Source: Gammaproteobacteria bacterium UBA3067
GTDB taxonomy: Bacteria; Pseudomonadota; Gammaproteobacteria; Pseudomonadales; UBA3067
Direction: 5' to 3'
NCBI GenBank assembly: GCA_002366835.1
Contig: DFBZ01000035.1
Coordinates: 1 to 30,450, forward strand
Length of the DNA stretch: 30,450 nt
Of the stretch, positions 18,148-25,600 are shown piece after piece. Both the position numbers and the translations under genes were made by a program. The notes beneath the pieces were generated by a model. It saw only the letters and a program-made list of their open reading frames with translations, was not told the DNA's origin and searched no databases. Each line of letters begins with the position of its first letter. Position 1 is the stretch's first letter.

Positions 18148-19266
18148 ATGAACACATTAGAACAACTACCTGAAAACGCAGGCATATTAATTTGTGGTCA
18201 CGGCAGCCGCGCCAAGATTGCTGAACAAGAATTCAGCTTACTGGCCAAAGGACTTCGCGAACGGCACCCTGAAATGAAGGTGGAATACGGCTTTCTAGAA
18301 TATTCAGCCCCAAATATACACATGGCTTTAGATAAACTGCTGGAGCAAGGGGTGACTAAAATTTACGCGGTTCCCGGCATGCTGTTCGCGGCAACCCATG
18401 CGCAAAATGACATCCCATCGGTTTTGAGCACCTACCAAGAAAAGCACCCTGGTTTAGCCATCGAATATGGCCAAGAGTTAGGTTTACACGAGCAAATGAT
18501 TCAGGCATTTCAGACTCGCATCCTCGAAGCCCTGGGTTTAGACCATGTGCATGATGGCGATCTTTACGACACTATGCTGGTGGTTGTGGGCCGAGGCACA
18601 TCGGTGAGCGAAGCCAATGCAGAAGCCGCCAAGCTCACTCGCATTGTATGTGAAAACCTCGGTTTTGGCTGGGCCGAAACCGTTTATTCAGGCGTGACCT
18701 TTCCATCCGTTGGCCGTGGCCTAGAGATGGCATTGAAACTGGGTTTCAAAAAAATTGTCGTCGCGCCCTATTTTTTATTTGGCGGAAAACTCATTGACCG
18801 TATCTATGCGTATACCGACAAAGTCGCTGACGAAAATCCAGATGTGCAATTTGTTAAAGCAGGCTATTTAAAAGATCAAAGCCATGTTATTAACACATTC
18901 GTACAACGCATTGAAGAAACCATCAGCGGCCCCAAGCCAGCGCTCAGCTTAATGCAAAGTTTCAAAGAACGCCTTGATCGCGGTGATGTAAGCGTACACC
19001 ATCATCATGCCGAATTTAATCCCGAAGAAAATGGCTCACACAGCGCCTCATCCAGTCACTCGCATGGGCACGATCACGGTCATTCACACAGCCATGGCCA
19101 CTCTCATGCGCCGTACAAGCATATTGGCCACCCCCATGGGCCAAGAACCATGATTAACGACAATGTCTGCTGCTGCTTTATGGGACAGTTTCCGCAAGAA
19201 ATTATTGATGACGAAAAAATGCGTAAAGAGGAGTTAGCGGGCATACCCAGCTGTAAAAAGAATTAG
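18148..19266 (+). CDS. cbiX: CbiX-type sirohydrochlorin cobaltochelatase with His-rich C-terminus
   Basis: 372 residues from ATG 18148. Two CbiX repeats are visible: residues 12-125 with the metal-site histidines H18 (CGHGSR) and H84 (AATHAQNDIP), and residues 140-260 with the degenerate VVGRGTS and VAPYFLFGG. It inserts Co(II) into sirohydrochlorin without ATP in the early route to B12. The tail (about 284-331) is extremely His-rich (HSHGHDHGHSHSHG), then comes VCCCFMG and a last cysteine, suggesting metal storage or delivery. GAGAG precedes the chosen ATG; the frame is open upstream to GTG 18034 but the extra residues do not resemble the family start (ILICGHGS). It is divergent from cobW-cobN. 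A nickel or iron chelatase role (CfbA/SirB-like) is the main alternative. Confidence 0.9.
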   Translation: MNTLEQLPENAGILICGHGSRAKIAEQEFSLLAKGLRERHPEMKVEYGFLEYSAPNIHMALDKLLEQGVTKIYAVPGMLFAATHAQNDIPSVLSTYQEKHPGLAIEYGQELGLHEQMIQAFQTRILEALGLDHVHDGDLYDTMLVVVGRGTSVSEANAEAAKLTRIVCENLGFGWAETVYSGVTFPSVGRGLEMALKLGFKKIVVAPYFLFGGKLIDRIYAYTDKVADENPDVQFVKAGYLKDQSHVINTFVQRIEETISGPKPALSLMQSFKERLDRGDVSVHHHHAEFNPEENGSHSASSSHSHGHDHGHSHSHGHSHAPYKHIGHPHGPRTMINDNVCCCFMGQFPQEIIDDEKMRKEELAGIPSCKKN

Positions 19267-19410
19267 AAAGAGAGAGGCGTTTCTCAATCACATATACTGG
19301 CCACACTTACAATGCGGCCAGCAAGCATCCAAAACTAAGGGCAACTATTCAGCAGCCCCTGTCGCTATTCAGGTTTCGCTCTAGCTTGAGTGCAAATTGA
19401 ATGGCTACTA

Positions 19411-20130
19411 TCAAGAAAGTTCAACGTTATGGTAGACGTTTTGTACATCGTCCAACTCACCCAGCATAGCTAAGAATTTCTCGAATAGTGCAACATCATC
19501 CCCACCGATCGAAGTGTAATTCTGAGCAATAAACTGTATCTCATCCACCTTAAAATCTATCTCACCGCAACAGTCCAATAGGGCTTGTTTCGCCTTAAAA
19601 TAGTCCGTATTCGGTGCAAACACGGAAATCTCACCCTCTTCATTTTCGATATCCGTCACGTCGACATCTGCATCCATCAATGCCTCGAGCACCGCTTCTT
19701 CGTCGTCATACTTAAAAACGAAGATGGCCAAATGATCGAACATATGGCCAACGCTACCCTGAGTGCCAATTTTACATTTGGTTTTGGTGAAGGCCATACG
19801 CACATCGCCAAAGGTACGATTCGGGTTATCGGTTAAGCAGTCGATGATTGCCATACAGCCACCGGGGCCATAACCCTCGTAACGAGCGGGAAAATAGTCT
19901 TCGCCAGCCCCGCCTTTTGCTCTATCTATTGCCTTATCAATAACATGCCCAGGCACTTGATCCTTCTTGGCGCGGTCTATCAGGTTACGCAAGACCAAGT
20001 TACCATCGGGATCAACTCCCCCCGATTTGGCACAAACATAGATTTCCCGTCCATAACGGCTGTAGATCCTGGCCTTCATATCCGAAGTCTTAGCCATTGA
20101 CTCCTTGCGGTTTTGATACGCTCTACCCAT
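19411..20130 (-). CDS. YebC/PmpR-family protein, YeeN type
   Basis: 239 residues. The N-terminus MGRAYQNRKESMAKTSDMKA and the segment YSRYGREIYVCAKSGG match the YeeN branch of the YebC family, not YebC itself, which starts MAGHSKWANI. Conserved blocks follow: VPGHVIDKAIDRAKGG, RYEGYGPGGCMAIIDCLTDN, NRTFGDVR, GSVGHMFDH, and the C-terminal DDVQNVYHNVEL. Family members were described as DNA-binding regulators; recent work on YebC relatives points to relief of ribosome stalling at proline runs, so the exact role is open. Cytoplasmic. It is convergent with cbiX and is preceded by about 260 bases that contain the amoC terminator. Confidence 0.92.
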   Translation of the reverse strand: MGRAYQNRKESMAKTSDMKARIYSRYGREIYVCAKSGGVDPDGNLVLRNLIDRAKKDQVPGHVIDKAIDRAKGGAGEDYFPARYEGYGPGGCMAIIDCLTDNPNRTFGDVRMAFTKTKCKIGTQGSVGHMFDHLAIFVFKYDDEEAVLEALMDADVDVTDIENEEGEISVFAPNTDYFKAKQALLDCCGEIDFKVDEIQFIAQNYTSIGGDDVALFEKFLAMLGELDDVQNVYHNVELS

Positions 20131-20331
20131 ATGCCGAGTGCTCCATAATGTTCATCAAAATGGCGATTTTACTGGGAACTGAGCGATTAGGGAAACCGGC
20201 CTAAATTGCCTTATCAATACGGAGGAAGAAAACTCAAAAGAGTCAAAGGGGGAATTACGACATTACATGGGAAAATCCACAAGGAACGAAGGTCTCTCTA
20301 ATAATTCTGGGTCAAAAGCTGCTCTCTGAAA

Positions 20332-20362
20332 TAAAAAAAGAGGGCAAATTGCCCCCTTTTTG
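20332..20362 (-). terminator. Rho-independent terminator of amoC
   Basis: On the minus strand, AGGGGGC (20357-20351) pairs with GCCCTCT (20345-20339) around AATTT, with one G-U pair, followed by TTTTTTT. It begins about 33 bases after the amoC stop. On the plus strand the same hairpin is followed by TTTTT but has an A-C mismatch. It ends amoC transcription before yeeN, showing that amoC is a single-gene unit on its 3' side. Confidence 0.85.
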
Positions 20363-20390
20363 TATCTGCTTAGCTTAGATAGGAATAATA

Positions 20391-21209
20391 TTAAGCAGCC
20401 GCCTCTTTTTTAACTTTAGTTAAAACCAAAACTCTGTTAATGCACTCTAGCATGAACCCAGTAATGGCAAAAAGCCCCCACCCCAGCATCACAAACCCCC
20501 AGTGGACTGGCGCAGCGAAGAGCTCTTCTGCATAAAAGAAGGTATGACCCCACTCGTTATAACCCAAGTTAGGCATAATTAGCACCGGCGCGGACCCAAT
20601 CAAAAGCAGCGGAATTGAAACCCTTCCAATGTAGTCGGGCATCCGGGTATGCAACCAAAGCAGCCCAAGAATAACAACGACCGCAAATAATGGAATTACG
20701 CCGTAGAACAGCTGAATATGTGTCGGAGTGAAATCAGTATCACGAATAGTCACCTGGTGCCATGCTGCATCAGCTTCAACCCAAAGACCAAAAACGGCTG
20801 GAACCATAATGCTTAAGATTCCCAAACCACTAAGAATCAGAATATAAACACCCAGTTCATCTCTCGCAGGCATAGCCATCACGTCTTCTCTCGATGGTCG
20901 CGTAAACCAGAGCCACGTAACACCAATAGTACCCACAACAGCGAAAAACGTTAACTGACCATAAAACCAGCTCATCCAGTAAGTTTGAAACTCTGGTTCA
21001 AAATAATCCAAGCCAACAGTAAATGCGGTCGACTCCATATACCAGCGGTAGAGACCCATTAGCGGTGTCACTACTGCTAGTATCATTATAAAAAACAGAA
21101 TAGGAGCGCGTGGCGCACCATCACTGGTATAAGGAAAAAGCAATTTTTTCATGAGTGATCTATCTGAACCATCCACTAAGCCCGTAGGCTTATCAGCAAT
21201 AATTGCCAT
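20391..21209 (-). CDS. Copper membrane monooxygenase subunit C (AmoC/PmoC family), stand-alone
   Basis: 272 residues with about six membrane helices. It belongs to the C subunit family of ammonia, methane and hydrocarbon monooxygenases. Landmarks: GLDYFEPEFQTYWMSWFYGQ (66-85), WHQVTIRDTDFTPTH (150-164), MPNLGYNEWGHTFFYAEELF (212-231), PVHWGFVMLGW (234-244). D147, H151 and H164 have the same 4- and 13-residue spacings as the CuC ligands D156/H160/H173 of Methylococcus PmoC, and N218, H222, H236 match the CuD ligands N227/H231/H245. The copper sites therefore look intact. GGAGAAATAAC gives a good ribosome site. No A or B subunit is in the window, and a terminator follows directly. The substrate cannot be read from C alone; a short-chain hydrocarbon enzyme is a fair guess for this lineage. 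Confidence 0.93.
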   Translation of the reverse strand: MAIIADKPTGLVDGSDRSLMKKLLFPYTSDGAPRAPILFFIMILAVVTPLMGLYRWYMESTAFTVGLDYFEPEFQTYWMSWFYGQLTFFAVVGTIGVTWLWFTRPSREDVMAMPARDELGVYILILSGLGILSIMVPAVFGLWVEADAAWHQVTIRDTDFTPTHIQLFYGVIPLFAVVVILGLLWLHTRMPDYIGRVSIPLLLIGSAPVLIMPNLGYNEWGHTFFYAEELFAAPVHWGFVMLGWGLFAITGFMLECINRVLVLTKVKKEAAA

Positions 21210-21586
21210 GTTATTTCTCCACGTTTTTAATTATTAGATGTAAGAAATATTTCGATTACTATTAAGCCATTGGCAACTACAAATACATCAACCGAAACAG
21301 CTTTTAGTATGGCACACATTTATAAAAAGAATTAAAGGGAAACACTGACTGAGATGCTCTTTATTAAAAGAGGCTCATCCCAATGCAATCAACGGCATCA
21401 CCGCCTTAAATATCAATAGCTTAAAAAACCATTACCCTACCACCGAAATCAACCCGCTCTACTGTCACAAAAAACTTTATCGCAACAAGTAGAATCACGA
21501 AACTACAATAGGTAAGTAAGGCGCAAAACAACATAGCTTTAGCGAAACTTGTTTATTCGGCGAATTAAGCATTACGACAAAAATTG

Positions 21587-21605
21587 CGATGTAAATTTTA
21601 CATCG
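21587..21605. promoter_or_regulatory. Candidate operator: perfect 9-1-9 palindrome between amoC and the orphan membrane gene
   Basis: CGATGTAAA-T-TTTACATCG is fully symmetric. It lies 378 bases from the amoC start and 310 from the plus-strand gene start. The GATG...CATC arms recall NsrR/Rrf2-type sites, but the half-site spacing is two bases shorter than the NsrR consensus I know. Its arms also resemble those of the palindromes at 2420-2447 and 2550-2567. Confidence 0.5.
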
Positions 21606-21813
21606 ACAAATGGAAATCCTCGCGGCGCATACCAGAGGAGAACAGCCGCTTTTAGACGCCTAAAAAGCGCAACATGTCGGCTGCAAGATACCAGTTCATG
21701 AGTTATCCAAGAAACACACTAAATACTTTTTATCGCACCCTGAACCGCCAGGCAAACCGGCACGGCCTGCTAGGCGGCCTATGAATACGCGTTAGACGCG
21801 ACATTTTGCCACA

Positions 21814-21841
21814 TTGTTTTTTCTAGCCCAGGCCCTATTAT
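21814..21841 (+). promoter_or_regulatory. Candidate promoter of the small membrane-protein gene
   Basis: TTGTTT (21814-21819), a 16-base spacer and TATTAT (21836-21841), in a TATTATATAAG stretch, about 73 bases before the ATG. By-eye match. Confidence 0.4.
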
Positions 21842-21914
21842 ATAAGTAAGGAATGAGTCTTAGTCGTGAAACCAAGGCGTCCTGTTTATCAAACAATAAA
21901 ATCTGGAGCATACT

Positions 21915-22334
21915 ATGAACACACAAACCGATTCGATGGTAGGGTTTTCGGCCGCTATAGCTGAACAACGAGCACTTATGGTATTTTCGATTTTTGCCTC
22001 TCTCTGCATTGGCAGCTTTATTGGTTTACAGTTGGACCAATACCTTGATATAGCTTGCGTAGTACGCGGCACCTGTTATGGCGATGAGGGGATGATTTAC
22101 AGCGCGAGTTTAATTCACCCGATGGTATTCAAGCTATTATTTTCTTCTCTTGTGCTGATGGCTATGGCATTGTCGATTAAAGCATTCACACCATTTGAAA
22201 TGTTGCGATCTACTGGTTTATTTTCTGAGCTAAATATTGCCCATATTAAAAAATCGGCCAGCGTTTTATTTGCATCAGGAGGCTTATTCCTTTTACTCAG
22301 CTTGCCTTTAATGGTGTACACACTGAGCGTTTAA
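21915..22334 (+). CDS. Unknown small integral membrane protein
   Basis: 139 residues, family not recognised. Three hydrophobic segments are visible: about 19-39 (ALMVFSIFASLCIGSFIGLQ), 68-90 (HPMVFKLLFSSLVLMAMALS) and 113-136 (SVLFASGGLFLLLSLPLMVY). The stretch between the first two is acidic and contains two cysteines eight residues apart (CVVRGTC, then GDEGM); with a cytoplasmic N-terminus it would face the periplasm. TGGAG stands at a normal distance before the ATG. It is divergent from amoC across 700 bases and convergent with the DUF2835 gene. It does not look like the accessory proteins AmoD/AmoE/PmoD, which I would expect to be larger and to have a periplasmic copper domain. Any link with AmoC is only positional. 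Confidence 0.75.
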   Translation: MNTQTDSMVGFSAAIAEQRALMVFSIFASLCIGSFIGLQLDQYLDIACVVRGTCYGDEGMIYSASLIHPMVFKLLFSSLVLMAMALSIKAFTPFEMLRSTGLFSELNIAHIKKSASVLFASGGLFLLLSLPLMVYTLSV

Positions 22335-22339
22335 TCTCT

Positions 22340-22376
22340 GATAAAGAGCTAGAGCTCCCCTCTCTAGCTCTTTATC
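22340..22376. terminator. 15-bp perfect hairpin between convergent genes, probable bidirectional terminator
   Basis: GATAAAGAGCTAGAG (22340-22354) and its exact reverse complement (22362-22376) flank a 7-base loop CTCCCCT. It starts six bases after the membrane-protein stop and contains the stop codon and last codons of the DUF2835 gene on the other strand. There is no U-run after the stem on either strand, so it is atypical for a Rho-independent terminator. Confidence 0.6.
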
Positions 22377-22603
22377 GATCGCCTAGAAACTTTCTCAATT
22401 TTTATAAATTTCCCTTCATCATTAAACGCAATAACAAAACGTCCATTGATGCCCGAGTGGGTCACATAGGGCTGAAGAATATTAACAGGAAAGCGTACGC
22501 TACGGTTATCCACAGTGCGGGTAGCGACAGTTTTCGCGCTACCCTGATACCAGCGCAGGTACTCCTCCCTGCTTATTACTAGATCAACAACAATCTTCTT
22601 CAT
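22364..22603 (-). CDS. DUF2835 family small protein
   Basis: 79 residues from ATG 22603. The sequence matches the DUF2835 pattern as I know it: IVVDLVISREEYLRWYQGSA (4-23), then RSVRFPVNILQPYVTHSGI and GRFVIAFNDEGKF. These small soluble proteins occur in gammaproteobacteria and have no known function. The start lies inside the end of the glutamate dehydrogenase gene, overlapping its last 20 bases, so the two are probably translated together. A longer frame opens at 22681, but the added residues are dehydrogenase codons read out of frame. The gene ends inside the hairpin at 22340-22376. Confidence 0.88.
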   Translation of the reverse strand: MKKIVVDLVISREEYLRWYQGSAKTVATRTVDNRSVRFPVNILQPYVTHSGINGRFVIAFNDEGKFIKIEKVSRRSIKS

Positions 22604-25600
22604 CGTTTTTAGTATCTGTACTTCCACAGGCGTAAGCGCTGGATTGTGCAATATCGAGTAATTCTCGCAATGCCACGGCATACATAGAGAACTCCTGCGC
22701 GTTACCGGATTTTAATTCGTCAATCATAGAATCCCAACGATTCAATAGGGTTTTGTAACACTGCTTCCAGAGAGAGATTCTATCTTCCAGGGTGCTATCT
22801 TCCTCCACTTCAGATTGAAGTACGCTGACAGTCAAAGCGCGCTGTTGCCAGTCAAGATCGTCGCGATAGGTTTCTCTAGCCAGAGCTTGCCAATGGTTAC
22901 TGGTTTGCAACTCGTGAATCAACACACGAAACCAGTGTAGCTCTAATTCATCCCCAAGCATAAAATAGAGTTTCGCCACCTGATCGAGACTATGGCCAGT
23001 AATATCTGCAGCCTCTATAACACCCAGAAACGACAGCATGTTTGAGGTCGAGGCTACTTTATTGGCAAGCGCCTCAGGAATACCCATTTCCACTAAATCC
23101 TGCACTTTGGCATCAAATTTTTCCTTTAACTCTCCTTGTATGTAAGCACCCAAGTTATTTCTAATTTGGTTCACTCTGGGCTGAAAATGCGTGATGGTCG
23201 TTGTTACATCCATCTCTCCGCGTCGGTTACGCAGAAACCATCGTGTGGCCCGCCTCACCACCCGCGCTATATCCGTCATCATTTTAATCTGTGCTTCAGT
23301 GCTGACTTTATAATCGAGACTCTGTATATCTTCCCAAAGCTCATCGAGCTGATAAATTGATTTTGAAATCATATAGGCCTTTGCGATATCTGCAGGCTCA
23401 GCACCCGATGCATCATGCATACGCATAACATAGGTAATACCCATATCGTTAACAATCGCGTTGGCAAGCTGGGTGGCGATAATTTCTTTCTTCAAACGAT
23501 GCGTGTACATTTGCGGCTTGAATTTTGAACTCATCAGCCTTGGAAAAGCCGTCTCTACTTGTGATGAAATAAAAGGATCACTCAGTAGATTTTCATCCAC
23601 CAACTGCTCCTTAAGCAGGCCTTTACTGTAAGAAAGCAACGTGGATAATTCTGGTCGAACTAAACCTAAACCCGCTTTTTTACGGTTATTTATTTCTTCA
23701 TCGGAGGGTAAGAATTCGAGCTCTCGATTCAGCTTACCCTCACCTTCCAAGTAGTGGATATAACGCTTTAATTCATCAAGCCTATTCGATGATAGGGATT
23801 CACTAATACTGATAGATTGCACTTGTTTGTAATTGTTTCGCAGAACAAGATCAGAAACGTCATCGGTCATTTTCTCTAATAACTGCTCGCGCTGCTTAAG
23901 AGTAAGATCACCTTTATTAACTACTTCATTAAGCAGTATTTTTATGTTCACCTCATGGTCTGAGCAATCCACACCGGCTGAGTTATCAATAAAATCGGCA
24001 TTAACTGCGATATTATTTAATGCCATTTCCACACGCGCAAGCTGGGTGACACCAAGGTTGCCGCCTTCTCCAAATACGCGGCATTGCATTTGCTTGGCAT
24101 CGACCCTGAGGCTATCGTTGGCTTTATCTCCCACATCGGTATGCTGCTCAACGCTGGCTTTTATATACGTACCAATTCCGCCATTCCAGATCAGGTCAAC
24201 GGGTGACTTAAGAATCGCTGATATTAGACCATCGGGAGTAAGCTTGTCGTCTTTGATGGCAAAACACTGCTGCATTTCCGGGGTGATTTTTATAGATTTT
24301 GCGCGGCGGGAAAACACCCCTCCACCCTTGGAAATAAGCGCTTGATTATAATCCTGCCAGGAGGAACGTGGCAATTCAAACAGACGCTGTCGTTCGGCAT
24401 AGCTTTTTTCCAAACTTGGACTAGGATCGACAAATATATCCATATGATTAAAAGCAGCAAGCAGCTTTATCTTTTTTGAAAGTAACATGCCATTGCCGAA
24501 CACATCACCTGACATATCTCCAATTCCCGCGACGGTAAATTGTTGTTTCTGAGTATTCAAACCCAACTCACGAAAATGCCGTTGCACCGACACCCACGCG
24601 CCTTTTGCTGTGATGCCCATTTTTTTATGGTCATAACCAACACTGCCTCCCGATGCGAAGGCATCACCTAACCAAAAATTTCGGTCGATGGAGATTTGAT
24701 TGGCAATATCTGAAAAGGTGGCGGTGCCTTTATCCGCTGCCACAACAAGGTAAGGGTCGCTACCGTCTTTGCGCACGACATTTTCAGGTGGAACAATCTC
24801 ACCTTCACGCAGGTTGTCGGTGATATCAAGCAAGGCGGATATAAATAGCTGGTAGCAGGCCACCACCTCAGCCATCACTGCATCACGCGAACCATCAACG
24901 GGTAACTTTTTGCAGACAAAACCACCTTTTGCACCCACGGGGACAATAACCGAATTTTTAACCTGCTGCGCTTTAACCAAACCCAGTACTTCGGTACGAA
25001 AATCCTCCATCCGGTCAGACCAGCGCAACCCGCCTCGCGCTACTTTACCGCCACGCAAGTGCACCCCTTCCATCTGTGCGGAATACACAAAAATCTCATA
25101 CATGGGCTTTGGCAACGGCAAGTCTGAAATAAGGTTTGGGTCGAATTTAAACGCCAGATAAGGGTATTCTGGCGGGGCATACACCCATTGGAAAAAGTTA
25201 GTGCGAATGGTGCCAAGGATAACCTCCATAAATCGTCTTAGGATTCTATCCTCATCCAAGTTCTCAACTTTCTCTAGGGCCGTGTTTAGATTTTTTATAC
25301 AAATGGATTCTTTTTCTTCACGCCCTTTTTCTTTTTTGGGGTCGAAACGCACTTTAAATAAATTAATAAGCTGTTCGACAATGCCCCGATTGCTGACCAG
25401 GGCATCTTCAATATACGCCTGACTAAAAGGAAAACGAACTTGCTTAAGATATTTGGCGTAACCGCGCAGTAACATTACTTCCTGCCACTTAAGACGGGAG
25501 CCTAATACCATTTGATTAAAACCGTCATTTTCAATACTGCCTTTCCAGATTTGACGGAAGGCCGATTGAAAGTCGTCTTTCACCCTTTCGATGCTGATTT

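Larger units (their letters stand above)
21210..21914. other. Long non-coding region between amoC and the divergent membrane-protein gene
   Basis: About 700 bases with no credible ORF on either strand. It holds the perfect palindrome at 21587-21605, a hairpin at about 21649-21669 (CGCTTTTAG pairing with CTAAAAAGCG, one A bulged), GC-rich short repeats around 21746-21780 (CCGCCAGGC and CCTGCTAGGCGGCC) and a promoter candidate for the plus-strand gene. No remnant of amoA or amoB was recognised in it. Confidence 0.6.

Noticed and set aside
19296..19325. Terminator CTGGCC/GGCCAG after cbiX
   Set aside because: A six-base stem with a 13-base loop and no following U-run on either strand; too weak to list.
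22604..22681. Longer DUF2835 protein starting at 22681
   Set aside because: The added 26 residues are glutamate dehydrogenase codons read in another frame; the family begins at MKKIVVDL.
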